Under the pieces are notes generated by a model. The model was not told the DNA's origin, did not search any database, and saw only the letters and a program-made list of their open reading frames with translations. The translations under genes were made by a program, and so were the position numbers. From Blastococcus saxobsidens (lineage in GTDB: Bacteria; Actinomycetota; Actinomycetes; Mycobacteriales; Geodermatophilaceae), in contig NZ_POQT01000036.1 in assembly GCF_002938435.1 (NCBI RefSeq), positions 1 through 47,742 of the forward strand: 47,742 nucleotides of DNA, in the 5' to 3' direction. Shown one piece after another: positions 1 through 7,836 of this stretch (position 1 is its first letter; each line of letters begins with the position of its first letter).

Positions 1-416
1 CCGCCCCGGCTGCCGCGCCCGCCGTGGCGGCGCCGGCACCCGTCGCCGGCGGCAGCGCGGCCGCGGCCGCGGCCAAGGCGGTGGAGACGGCGCTGGCCCA
101 GGTGGGTGACCCCTACGTCTGGGCCGCCGCCGGACCGGACGCGTTCGACTGCTCCGGCCTGACCCAGTTCGCGTACGCCGCGGCCGGGATCGACCTGCCG
201 CACTCCAGCCGCATGCAGTCCCAGATGGGCACCCCGGTGTCGCGCTCGGCCCTGCAGCCCGGCGACCTGCTGTTCTTCTACGACCCGGTGAGCCACGTCG
301 GCATGTACGTGGGCAACGGGCAGATGGTGCACGCCTCCACCTCGGGCGTGCCGGTCAAGGTCGCCCCGATCGACTCGATGGGCAGCTTCGCCAGTGCCCG
401 CCGCATCGCCGGCTGA
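1..416 (+). CDS. NlpC/P60 family cell-wall peptidase, C-terminal part (partial)
   Basis: The reading frame is open from base 3 and the true start lies before the window. An Ala/Pro-rich linker leads into an NlpC/P60 domain. The catalytic Cys is in DCSGLTQFAY, the His in SHVGMYVGNG, and a further polar His in MVHAS. The domain ends right at the C-terminus (ARRIAG). Family members cut the D-Glu to meso-diaminopimelate bond in peptidoglycan stems and are usually exported. The signal peptide and any coiled coil would be upstream and are not visible. The last codons and the stop form the start of the 80-bp tandem repeat that follows. Confidence 0.9.
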   Translation, partial: APAAAPAVAAPAPVAGGSAAAAAAKAVETALAQVGDPYVWAAAGPDAFDCSGLTQFAYAAAGIDLPHSSRMQSQMGTPVSRSALQPGDLLFFYDPVSHVGMYVGNGQMVHASTSGVPVKVAPIDSMGSFASARRIAG

Positions 417-658
417 CAGCCGCGGGAGCATCGCAGCGAGGAACGAGCGAGGAGCGGACCGCGGCGCGGAAGCCGGCAAGAGGCATCGCCGGCTGACAGC
501 CGCGGGAGCATCGCAGCGAGGAACGAGCGAGGAGCGGACCGCGGCGCGGAAGCCGGCAAGAGGCATCGCCGGCTGACAGCCTGCGGGAGCATCGCAGCGA
601 GGAACGAGCGAGGAGCGGACCGCGGCGCGGAAGCCGGCAAGAGGCATCGCCGGCTGAC
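403..658. repeat. Three tandem 80/80/81-bp direct repeats plus a partial fourth
   Basis: Copies lie at 403-482, 483-562 and 563-643, followed by a 15-base partial copy at 644-658. The first two are identical; the third has one inserted T. Each begins with gcatcgccggctga, the last codons and stop of the NlpC/P60 gene, so that tail is re-created at every junction. Each junction can fold into a 7-bp hairpin, agccggc pairing with gccggct around a 10-base loop (471-477 with 488-494 in the first). The stretch 417-803 has no convincing gene: it holds these repeats, the hairpin at 693-726 and the upstream region of the MFS gene. Confidence 0.93.
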
Positions 659-692
659 GGCCGCGACGGCGGCAGCCTGAGCCGCACCGCCG

Positions 693-726
693 GACGTACA
701 GCCGCGCCACGGCGCGGCTGTACGTC
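693..726 (+). terminator. Strong hairpin after the NlpC/P60 gene
   Basis: Arms 693-708 and 711-726 are perfectly complementary over 16 bp with a two-base centre, so in RNA about 14-15 pairs with a small loop. No T tract follows (gggtctccc), which is common for terminators of high-GC actinobacteria. It is placed to end transcripts from the NlpC/P60 gene, read through the tandem repeats, before the MFS gene. Confidence 0.65.
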
Positions 727-803
727 GGGTCTCCCGGCTGCACCCCGGCTGCGGTGATGGCCGAGCGGAGAGTCGCCCCTTCCCGACGGCGACCAGGTGC
801 GGC

Positions 804-2039
804 ATGAAACCATCGCGTTCCGTGCGGGTCGTGTCACGGGGGGACCTCCCCCGCGAGGTCAAGGTGCTCGCCGTCATCGCGTTCGTCGTCGCGCTCGGCT
901 TCGGCGTCGTCGCCCCGGCGATCCCGCTGTTCGCCCGCTCCTTCGGGGTCGGCACCACGGCCGTCGGGCTGGCGGTCAGCGCCTTCGCGTTCTTCCGCTT
1001 CGTGTCGGCGTTCAGCGGCGGCACGCTCGTCGAGCGGTTCGGCGAGCGGCTGGTCCTGGCCTCCGGGCTGGTCATCGTGGCGGTCACGACCGGGCTGGCC
1101 GGGCTGGCGGGGTCCTTCCCGCTGTTCCTCGGTCTGCGCGCGGCCGGGGGCATCGGCAGCGCCATGTTCACCGTGGCCGCGCTGTCCCTGCTGCTGCGGG
1201 TGGCCCCGCCGTCGCACCGCGGCCGGGCGGCCGCCACCTGGCAGGGCGGCTTCATCCTCGGCGGCATCGCGGGCCCGGCGGCCGGCGGGCTGCTGGCCGA
1301 GCTCTCACCGCGCCTGCCGTTCTTCCTCTACGCCGGCTTCCTGCTGGTGGCCGGCAGCGTCGGCATGCTGATGCTGCGCACGGCCGAGCCCGAGCCGGGC
1401 GCCCCCGAGGCCTCCGACGTCGCCGGCCCGGATCTCAGCGCCGGACCGGTCGGCCTGGCCACGGCCCTGCGGTCGCGGGCCTACATCGCCGCGCTGGTGG
1501 CCAACTTCGGCGTCGGCTGGGTGCTGTTCGGCGTCCGCAACTCCCTGGTGCCGCTGTACGTGACCGAGGAGCTGGGCCGCACGGTCGCGTGGGCGGGCGC
1601 CGGCCTGCTCGCCGGGTCGGTTGCCCAGGCCCTGGGCCTGCTGCGGTCGGGACGGCTCGTCGACGGCTGGGGACGGCGGCCGTCGCTGGTCCTGGGCGCC
1701 GCGCTGGCCACCGCCGCCATGGCGGTCCTGGTCCTCCCGCCCGCGCTGTGGGCGTTCCTCGTCTCGATGGCCGTCTTCGGGCTGGCCGCCTCCTTGCTCG
1801 CCAGCGCGCCGGCGGCCCTGGTCGGCGACCTGAGCGCGGCCCGCGGCGGGCGCATCGTCGCGGTGTTCCAGATGTCGGCGGACCTGGGGGCGATCGCCGG
1901 CCCGCTGGTCGCCGGCTGGCTCACCGACGTGGCGTCCTTCCAGGTGGCGTTCGGGGTGAGCACCGCCGTGCTGGCCGCCGGGCTGGTCGCCGCCCTCGCC
2001 ATGGGGCGTGGGGCGGCCCGTCCGGCGGCCGGCGGCTGA
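804..2039 (+). CDS. MFS transporter (drug-efflux type)
   Basis: A 411-residue protein with a short basic N-terminus and about twelve hydrophobic segments in two halves. After the second helix comes a motif-A-like loop (GGTLVERFGERLVLASG). The middle of the protein (about residues 193-215) is the hydrophilic inter-domain loop. Size and pattern fit the DHA-type major facilitator superfamily, which exports small molecules by proton antiport; the substrate cannot be read from sequence. The ATG at 804 gives a normal N-terminus but has only a weak Shine-Dalgarno. It converges on the DrrAB-type exporter genes. Confidence 0.88.
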   Translation: MKPSRSVRVVSRGDLPREVKVLAVIAFVVALGFGVVAPAIPLFARSFGVGTTAVGLAVSAFAFFRFVSAFSGGTLVERFGERLVLASGLVIVAVTTGLAGLAGSFPLFLGLRAAGGIGSAMFTVAALSLLLRVAPPSHRGRAAATWQGGFILGGIAGPAAGGLLAELSPRLPFFLYAGFLLVAGSVGMLMLRTAEPEPGAPEASDVAGPDLSAGPVGLATALRSRAYIAALVANFGVGWVLFGVRNSLVPLYVTEELGRTVAWAGAGLLAGSVAQALGLLRSGRLVDGWGRRPSLVLGAALATAAMAVLVLPPALWAFLVSMAVFGLAASLLASAPAALVGDLSAARGGRIVAVFQMSADLGAIAGPLVAGWLTDVASFQVAFGVSTAVLAAGLVAALAMGRGAARPAAGG

Positions 2040-2054
2040 CCACCGCCGGTCAGC
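2035..2054. terminator. Bidirectional hairpin between convergent genes
   Basis: Arms gctgacc (2035-2041) and ggtcagc (2048-2054) pair over 7 bp around a six-base loop. The stem covers the stop codons of both the MFS gene and the converging ABC permease gene. It may serve as a shared terminator. Confidence 0.4.
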
Positions 2055-2886
2055 GGCTGCGGTACAGGCGCGTGGTCAGCGGCAGGAACACCGCGGCCAG
2101 CCCGGCGGCCACCGCGAGCGACACCAGGATCGCGACGGCGTCCGGGGTGCCGTCCATCAACGAGCGGCAGGCCGTGGCCAGGATCGAGATCGGGTTGACC
2201 TCGACGAACGCCTGCAGCGGCCCGGGCAGGGTGGCCGGGTCGACGAACACGTTGGACAGGAACGTCAGCGGGAAGATGCCCATGAAGCCGGCGTTCATGA
2301 CCGCGTTCGGGCTGCGCAGCAGCAGGCCCAGCACGCAGAAGACCCACGAGAGCCCGAACGAGAAGACGACCACCATGGCCAGCGCGGCGAGCGCCCCGGC
2401 CACCCCGGCGTCGGGGCGGTACCCGAGCACGACACCCACCACGATGACCACCGTGCCGGCGATGGCGTACCTGACGCTGTCCCCCAGCAGCGAGCCCAGG
2501 AGCGGGGCCGGCCGCCAGATGGGCAGGGACCGGAACCGGTCGACGACGCCCTTGGTCAGGTCGGTGTTGAGCGAGATCCCGGCGTAGACGGTGGTGAAGA
2601 GCACCGACATGACCAGCAAGCCGGGCAGCGTGTAGTCCAGGTAGGCGCTGGTGGAGCCCGCGATCGCGCCGCCGAACAGGTACGTGAACATCAGCAGGAA
2701 CATCACCGGGGTCACCGTGACGTCGAGCAGCTGCTCAGGGACGTGCTTGACCTTGAGCATCCCGCGCCAGCCGAAGGTCAGGGCAGCCGAGAGGGGGCCG
2801 GGCCGCGGCGGGCGCGCGGTCGAGGCGATCGCCCGGCGGACGGCGGCGGTGTCGGCGGCGTCCGTGCCGGAGGTGGCTGCGCTCAT
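2050..2886 (-). CDS. ABC-2 type transporter permease (DrrB-like)
   Basis: A 278-residue integral membrane protein with about six hydrophobic segments, typical of ABC-2 permeases of the daunorubicin-resistance DrrB type (signature region around [17 protein letters not shown]). The start chosen is the ATG at 2886, which overlaps the stop of the ATPase gene in an ATGA, implying translational coupling; a longer open frame upstream overlaps the ATPase and is a shadow. With its partner it should form a two-component exporter in the cytoplasmic membrane, probably for a hydrophobic drug or lipid-like compound. Substrate unknown. Confidence 0.9.
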   Translation of the reverse strand: MSAATSGTDAADTAAVRRAIASTARPPRPGPLSAALTFGWRGMLKVKHVPEQLLDVTVTPVMFLLMFTYLFGGAIAGSTSAYLDYTLPGLLVMSVLFTTVYAGISLNTDLTKGVVDRFRSLPIWRPAPLLGSLLGDSVRYAIAGTVVIVVGVVLGYRPDAGVAGALAALAMVVVFSFGLSWVFCVLGLLLRSPNAVMNAGFMGIFPLTFLSNVFVDPATLPGPLQAFVEVNPISILATACRSLMDGTPDAVAILVSLAVAAGLAAVFLPLTTRLYRSR

Positions 2887-3866
2887 GACGTCTGCTCCTC
2901 GAGGGTGGCGGTGGGCGGCTCCTCGGCGGCGTGACCGGTCAGGGCCAGGAAGACCTCGTCCAGGCTCGGCTGGTCGAGGGAGAAGTCGGCGATGCCGATC
3001 CCGGCGCGCGCCAGCTCGGCCACGCCGAGGGCGGCCCGCGCCGAGTCGGTGCACTGCGCGGACAGCGCAGCGGGATCCGGCTCCAGGACGGCACTGCCCA
3101 CGGCGCGCTCCAGGAGCGCCGCGGCCTCCGGTCGCCGGTCCGGGTCGAGCAGCCGCACGTGCAGCGCGCCGGTGCCGACCGACGCCTTGAGCTGCCCCGG
3201 GGTGCCCTCGGCGATGACCCTGCCCCGGTCGATGACGGCGATGCCGTCGGCCAGCTGGTCGGCCTCCTCCAGGTACTGGGTGCAGAGCAGGATCGTCGTC
3301 CCCTCGGCCACCAGCGCGCGGGCGATCTCCCAGACGTGGTTGCGCGACCGCGGGTCCAGGCCCGTGGTCGGCTCGTCCAGGAACATCAGCCGCGGGGTGA
3401 CCACGATGCTGGCCGCGATGTCGAGCCGGCGCCGCATGCCCCCGGAGTAGTGCTTGACCAGCTTCCCGGCCGCGGCGGAGATCCCGAAAGCCTCCAGGAG
3501 CTCGTCGGCCCGCTCCCGAGCCGCGACCCGGCGCAGGCCGAGCAGCCGGCCGAGCAGCACGAGGTTCTCCCGGCCGGTCAGCTCCTCGTCGACCGAGGCG
3601 AGCTGGCCGGTGAGGCTCACCTGCTCCCGGACGGCGTCGGCCTCGGTGACCACGTCGTGGCCCAGCACCCGGGCGCTGCCCGAGTCGGGTCGGATCAGGG
3701 TGGCCAGCATCCGGATGGTGGTCGTCTTCCCGGCGCCGTTCGGGCCGAGCACGCCGTAGACGACCCCGGCGGGGACCGCGAGGTCGATGCCGGCCACCGC
3801 GGTGGTCTCCCCGTAGGTCTTGACCAGGCCGGTCGCCTCGATGGCCAGCGGTGCGTGCAGCGTCAT
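2883..3866 (-). CDS. ABC transporter ATP-binding protein (DrrA-like)
   Basis: A 327-residue ATPase. Walker A GPNGAGKT is at residues 41-48, the signature YSGGMRRR at about 140-147, and Walker B LMFLDEP at 160-166. The switch position is a Gln (CTQYLEEAD) as in DrrA proteins. The C-terminal 100 residues match the extra DrrA domain that regulates and docks to DrrB. The ATG at 3866 is preceded by gagg; an in-frame extension upstream lacks family similarity. It is the first gene of a two-gene operon and diverges from the DUF4178 gene cluster. Confidence 0.93.
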   Translation of the reverse strand: MTLHAPLAIEATGLVKTYGETTAVAGIDLAVPAGVVYGVLGPNGAGKTTTIRMLATLIRPDSGSARVLGHDVVTEADAVREQVSLTGQLASVDEELTGRENLVLLGRLLGLRRVAARERADELLEAFGISAAAGKLVKHYSGGMRRRLDIAASIVVTPRLMFLDEPTTGLDPRSRNHVWEIARALVAEGTTILLCTQYLEEADQLADGIAVIDRGRVIAEGTPGQLKASVGTGALHVRLLDPDRRPEAAALLERAVGSAVLEPDPAALSAQCTDSARAALGVAELARAGIGIADFSLDQPSLDEVFLALTGHAAEEPPTATLEEQTS

Positions 3867-4022
3867 GGGTACCTCACCCGGAGCGGGAGTCGTCGTCCTT
3901 CCCTCTGTCAGACGAACTGTCGCCGACGAACTCATCGATGGCGAACGACTTTCCTCCCGTCCGCTGCGTCCGCCGGACACGGTGCCGTGCACCGCGCCCG
4001 ACCCGGCCCGGCCCGGCCACGC

Positions 4023-4028
4023 TAGGTT
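4023..4028 (+). promoter_or_regulatory. Possible -10 element (TAGGTT) for the DUF4178 operon
   Basis: TAGGTT fits the actinobacterial TANNNT -10 pattern and lies 40 bases before the start of the DUF4178 gene, giving a leader of about 30 bases that carries the ggaga ribosome site. No good -35 is visible. The 200-base gap 3867-4068 is the only intergenic space between the divergent drrA-like gene and this operon, so a promoter is expected here. Confidence 0.3.
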
Positions 4029-4068
4029 CGGAGACGGCCCGTCCCCCGTCCGCTGGGAGATCCGTTCG

Positions 4069-4686
4069 ATGTCCGATCTGCTGCTGGGCCTGCTGATCGC
4101 GGTGCTGGTCGCGCTCGCGGTCCTCGTCGCCGTGATCCTCGTGCTGCGCCGGCGCAACCTGGCGAAGGCCGCCGGTCCGCGCCGCCGGGTCGACCCGCTG
4201 GCCGACGAGCCCGACGTCTACGACCCGCACAGGATCGGCGTGGGCGACGTGATCACCTACGCCGGCATCGACCACGTCGTCCGCGGCACCATCGTGCTGG
4301 AGGAGGGCGGCATGACCTGGCGCGAGCACCTGCTCGACGGGTCCACCGGCCGCCGCTGGCTCACCGTCGAGGACGACGAGGGCGACCTGGAGATGACCCT
4401 GTGGATGCGGCGTGAGGGCACCGGCCTGACGCCGGACGGCGACGTCGTCCTCGACGACCGCGTGCACCGGCAGATCGAGCGCGGCCGTGCCACCTACACC
4501 GCCGAGGGCACCACCGGGACGCCGCCCAGCGGCACGATGGAGTACGCCGACTACGCGACCGCCGACAAGACCGGTCAGCTCGCCTTCGAGCGGTGGGCGC
4601 CCACGCAGTCGTGGGAGGTCTCCACCGGGCGCAGCGTCAGCCGCGGGGAGCTCACCGTCTACCACCGCACCGCCGAGACGCCGTGA
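4069..4686 (+). CDS. DUF4178 protein with N-terminal membrane anchor
   Basis: A 205-residue protein. Residues about 4-27 form one transmembrane helix followed by RRRN, so the rest is predicted cytoplasmic. The remainder is a DUF4178 domain, a beta-rich domain of unknown function ([21 protein letters not shown] and E/D-rich strands, then FERWAP and [11 protein letters not shown]). The start at 4069 has ggaga seven bases upstream; the longer open frame runs back into the divergent drrA-like gene. It is the first gene of a five-gene operon; its stop overlaps the next start. DUF4178 recurs beside polyamine-synthase-like enzymes and DUF350 proteins; a molecular role has not been shown as far as I know. 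Confidence 0.85.
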   Translation: MSDLLLGLLIAVLVALAVLVAVILVLRRRNLAKAAGPRRRVDPLADEPDVYDPHRIGVGDVITYAGIDHVVRGTIVLEEGGMTWREHLLDGSTGRRWLTVEDDEGDLEMTLWMRREGTGLTPDGDVVLDDRVHRQIERGRATYTAEGTTGTPPSGTMEYADYATADKTGQLAFERWAPTQSWEVSTGRSVSRGELTVYHRTAETP

Positions 4687-5192
4687 GCCTGCACCTCCTG
4701 GACGTGGAGCCGCGCGACGTCGTCGCCGCGGCCCTGGGCCTGGTCCTCGACCGGCCTGCCCCGCGCCCCCTGGCGGAGCTGAGGCTGGCCGACGGCGCCG
4801 GCGGCGAGATCGCGCTGGGCGTGCTCGGCGCCTCCCACGTGGTCACCGCCCTCGCCGGCGGGCGGCGGCTCACCGAGGAGGTCTCCTGCGACGCCGTCGG
4901 CGCCGGCGGGGAGCCCCTCCCCCGCCACCACCGCACCGGCGGCTACGAGCTCTCCTCGACCGTCGCCCGCGTCGGCCGCGCCGAGCTGGACGCCACGGCC
5001 GACCGGCTCCGCGCCCGCGCGGCCGGCGAGCCCGGCTGGCTGCTCGGCGCCTTCCCCGGCTCGACCGGCGCGCTGACCGCCCTCACCGCCGAGCCGCTCC
5101 CCGGAGGCGGCTGGACGTGGGAGACCTGGCACCTCTACCCCGACGGCGACGCCGGCGACGTCGTCACGACCCGCAGCAGGTGGAACCCGTGA
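4683..5192 (+). CDS. DUF2617 family protein
   Basis: A 169-residue soluble protein of the DUF2617 family, recognised by its N-terminus (LHLLDVEPRDVVAAALGL), the central ALGVLGASHVVT strand, HRTGGYELSSTV, and the C-terminal WTWETWHLYPD segment. It has no signal peptide or membrane helix. The GTG start at 4683 overlaps the preceding stop (GTGA), and its own stop overlaps the next GTG in the same way, so the three genes are translationally coupled. Function unknown; the fixed place in the cluster suggests a shared pathway with the aminopropyltransferase. Confidence 0.85.
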   Translation: MSLHLLDVEPRDVVAAALGLVLDRPAPRPLAELRLADGAGGEIALGVLGASHVVTALAGGRRLTEEVSCDAVGAGGEPLPRHHRTGGYELSSTVARVGRAELDATADRLRARAAGEPGWLLGAFPGSTGALTALTAEPLPGGGWTWETWHLYPDGDAGDVVTTRSRWNP

Positions 5193-5596
5193 GCGCACCA
5201 CGCCGGCTGGCCGCCCTGGCGCTGACCGCCGTCGTCCTGCTGACCGGGTGCGGCAGCGGTGGGGACGTCCGCGGCTTCCTCGAGGACACCTACCGGCTCA
5301 CCGACTCCGACGGCGACACCTCCGTCTACTCCTCCTCGGACCCGGTCGGCACCACCACCGCGGCCATCGCCGAGGCCGTCCCGCCGGCCGAGCGGCAGGC
5401 CGACGGCGGGAACGAGTACCTCCGCTACTCCGACGACATCGTGATCGTCAGCGCGGCGGCCGCCGGCAGCACCGTGCGGGTCGAGGACCTCGACGGCCGC
5501 TACCGGAGCGGCTTCTTCGCCTTCCTGGGCCCGGGCTTCCGGCCGGGTTCCCCCGTCGGGAGCGGCGGGGGCGGCGGCCCCGGAGACGGCAAGTGA
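5189..5596 (+). CDS. DUF4247 family lipoprotein
   Basis: A 135-residue protein with a lipoprotein signal peptide: basic start (SAPRRLA), hydrophobic run, and lipobox LLTGC with Cys at about residue 21. The mature part is a short DUF4247 domain (LEDTYRLTD, YSSSDPVGTTTAAIA, YLRYSDDIVIV, GSTVRVEDLDGRYRSGFF), then a Gly-rich tail. It should sit on the outer face of the membrane. The GTG start at 5189 overlaps the DUF2617 stop. It is the only exported member of the operon, so it may sense or handle an extracytoplasmic substrate of the system. Function unknown. Confidence 0.85.
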   Translation: MSAPRRLAALALTAVVLLTGCGSGGDVRGFLEDTYRLTDSDGDTSVYSSSDPVGTTTAAIAEAVPPAERQADGGNEYLRYSDDIVIVSAAAAGSTVRVEDLDGRYRSGFFAFLGPGFRPGSPVGSGGGGGPGDGK

Positions 5597-5639
5597 TCCA
5601 GCCCCGCAGCCCCCACCCGATCCCAGGAGGAACCCCGAC

Positions 5640-6104
5640 GTGAGCACGACATGGCAGGCGCTGGAGTTCGGCACCGTCGACGGCGACGCCCTGGGCCAGG
5701 GTGTCGTGGCGACGCTGCTGTTCTTCGTCATCGGCGTGGGCGTGCTGGCCCTCGGCTTCCTGGCGCTGGACCTGCTGACGCCGGGCAACCTGCGCACCCA
5801 GGTCTACCTCGACCACAACCCGAACGCCGCGATCCTGCTGGGCGCCAACCACCTGGCGCTGGCGATCATCGTCGTCACGGCGATCATGACCAGCGGCGAC
5901 AGCCTGGCCCAGGGACTCGTCGACACGGCGGTGTACGGCCTGGTCGGCGTGCTGCTCCAGGCACTGGCCCTGCGGGTGCTGGACGCCGCCATCCCGGCCG
6001 ACCTGCGCGCCCTGGTGAACGAGCCGCGGATGCGCGGCTCGGCCTGGGCCGTGGGCATCAGCCTGGTGGCCATCGGCGCGGTGAACGCCGCCGCCCTGTC
6101 CTGA
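5640..6104 (+). CDS. DUF350 membrane protein (YjfL-like)
   Basis: A 154-residue protein with four predicted transmembrane helices in two similar halves, the usual DUF350 layout (VVATLLFFVIGVGVLALGF, AAILLGANHLALAIIV, a third helix around residues 98-118, AVGISLVAIGAVNAAAL). The GTG at 5640 has a perfect aggagg at 5625-5630. E. coli YjfL belongs to the same family, in an operon with a PspA-like protein and a glutathionylspermidine-synthase-like ligase. The link to polyamine enzymes therefore recurs in unrelated lineages. Role unknown; a small transporter or membrane adaptor is plausible. Confidence 0.88.
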   Translation: MSTTWQALEFGTVDGDALGQGVVATLLFFVIGVGVLALGFLALDLLTPGNLRTQVYLDHNPNAAILLGANHLALAIIVVTAIMTSGDSLAQGLVDTAVYGLVGVLLQALALRVLDAAIPADLRALVNEPRMRGSAWAVGISLVAIGAVNAAALS

Positions 6105-6108
6105 GCCG

Positions 6109-7668
6109 ATGGCTGCGACCGCCACGCAGGCGCCGGTGGCCTCAGGCGTCCGCTCCCGGCCGCTGCTGCTGGCCGCGGTCGCGGTCTGCGCCGCCTGCGG
6201 GCTGGTCTACGAGCTGGTCCTGCTCACCCTGTCGGCCAGCCTGGTCGGCGGTGGCATCACCCAGACCTCGCTGATCGTCGCGGGTTTCGTCGCCGCGCTC
6301 GGTGCCGGTGCCCTGCTGGTCAAGCCGTTCCTGCACCGGCCGGCCAGCACGTTCGTCGCGGTGGAGATCCTGCTGGGCGTCGTCGGCGGGCTGAGCGCGG
6401 TCACCCTCTACGTCTCGTTCTCCTTCTACGGCACCAGCACCGTGGTGCTGCTCGTCGCGACCGCCGTCATCGGCGTGCTGGTGGGCGCCGAGGTGCCCCT
6501 GCTGATGACGCTGCTGCAGACCGGGCGCGCGGGCATCGACGCCGAGGGCTCCGGCAAGCTGCTCGCCGACCTCAACGCCGCCGACTACGCCGGGGCGCTG
6601 CTGGGCGGGTTGCTCTGGCCGTTCGTGCTCCTGCCCCTGGCCGGGCAGGTGCGCGGCGCGGCGCTGACCGGCGTCGTGAACCTGCTGGCCGCCGCCGTGG
6701 TCGCCGCGCTCCTGCTGCGCTCCCAGCTCAGCCCTCGCGCCCGGCGGGCGGCCACCGCCGCGCTGCTGCTGGCGGCCGCCGTGCTGGCCGTCCTGCTGTG
6801 GCGCGCGCAGGACATCGAGACGACGGCCCGCCAGCGCCTGTACGACGACCCGGTGGTGTCCGCCGACCGATCGGCCTACCAGGAGATCGTGCTGACCGAG
6901 CGCGCCGGCGACCTGCGGCTCTACCTCGACGGCGACCTGCAGTTCTCCAGCCGCGACGAGCACCGCTACACCGAGTCGCTGGTGTACCCCGCGCTCGCCC
7001 GGGACCCCGCCCGGGTGCTGATCCTCGGCGGTGGGGACGGGCTGGCCGCCCGCGACGTGCTCCGCCACCCGTCGGTGGCCGAGGTGGTGCAGGTAGAGCT
7101 CGACCCTGCCGTGGTGCAGCTCGCGCGCACCCGGCTGGCCGCGCTGAACGCCGGCGCCCTGGACGACCCCCGCGTGCAGGTCGTCCAGGACGACGCCTTC
7201 CGCTGGCTGCGTTCGCCGGCCGCCGCGGGCTTCGACGCGGTCGTCGTCGACATGCCCGACCCGGACACCCCGGTGCTGGGCCGGCTGTACTCGGAGGAGT
7301 TCTACGGCCTGGTCGCCGCGGCGCTCGCCCCCGACGGCCTGGTCAGCGTGCAGGCAGGCAGCCCGTACTCGACCCCCACCGCCTTCTGGCGCACGGTCTC
7401 CACCATGGAGGCCGCGGGGCTGGCGCCGGTGCCCTACCACGTGCACGTGCCGAGCTTCGGGGACTGGGGCTTCGCCCTGGCGCAGGCGGGGAGCAGCCCG
7501 CCGGGACTCGGGCTGTCCCCGTCCACCCCGCCCACGCGCTTCCTCGACGAGGCCGTCCTCGACGCCGCCGCCGTCTTCCCCACCGACCGGCCGCGGCAGC
7601 GGCTGAGCCCGTCCACGCTGGACCGGCCGCTGATCGTGGAGGACATGCGCGCCGGGTACGTCGGCTGA
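6109..7668 (+). CDS. Membrane-bound polyamine aminopropyltransferase (spermidine synthase-like)
   Basis: A 519-residue protein. About residues 17-230 hold seven or eight transmembrane helices. A spermidine synthase domain follows: YQEI and LYLDGDLQFSSRDEHRYTES for the amine pocket, the nucleotide-binding ILGGGDG at about 305-311, and the catalytic DMPDPD at about 381-386. Soluble SpeE moves an aminopropyl group from decarboxylated AdoMet to putrescine; the membrane-fused type has less certain substrates. No AdoMet decarboxylase gene is in the window. It starts four bases after the DUF350 stop and is the last gene of the operon. Confidence 0.87.
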   Translation: MAATATQAPVASGVRSRPLLLAAVAVCAACGLVYELVLLTLSASLVGGGITQTSLIVAGFVAALGAGALLVKPFLHRPASTFVAVEILLGVVGGLSAVTLYVSFSFYGTSTVVLLVATAVIGVLVGAEVPLLMTLLQTGRAGIDAEGSGKLLADLNAADYAGALLGGLLWPFVLLPLAGQVRGAALTGVVNLLAAAVVAALLLRSQLSPRARRAATAALLLAAAVLAVLLWRAQDIETTARQRLYDDPVVSADRSAYQEIVLTERAGDLRLYLDGDLQFSSRDEHRYTESLVYPALARDPARVLILGGGDGLAARDVLRHPSVAEVVQVELDPAVVQLARTRLAALNAGALDDPRVQVVQDDAFRWLRSPAAAGFDAVVVDMPDPDTPVLGRLYSEEFYGLVAAALAPDGLVSVQAGSPYSTPTAFWRTVSTMEAAGLAPVPYHVHVPSFGDWGFALAQAGSSPPGLGLSPSTPPTRFLDEAVLDAAAVFPTDRPRQRLSPSTLDRPLIVEDMRAGYVG

Positions 7669-7836
7669 CGCCTGTAGCGTTCTCCGATACCGGACACCGA
7701 CGGGCACTGCGCCCGCCCATCCCCGGCGCACCGGTCCGTGCCGGCCGACGCCTGCGGACGCGGTGTCCCCCGCACACCGTGGCGCGCAGCCCGATGCCCT
7801 CCGGCGTCGCGCGCCCCCGCACCGAGGAGAACCCCC

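Noticed and set aside
394-576. 60-residue plus-strand frame within the tandem repeats
   Set aside because: Its sequence only repeats the 80-bp unit; no ribosome site and no similarity.
403-658. CRISPR array
   Set aside because: Repeats are directly adjacent with no unique spacers.
417-803. Cyclic-di-AMP riboswitch linked to the cell-wall hydrolase
   Set aside because: Such riboswitches lie upstream of the hydrolase; this region is downstream and shows no consensus.
278-1267. Long minus-strand open frame over the repeats and MFS gene
   Set aside because: It is a high-GC shadow with repeated Arg/Ser/Pro runs caused by the tandem repeat; no family similarity.
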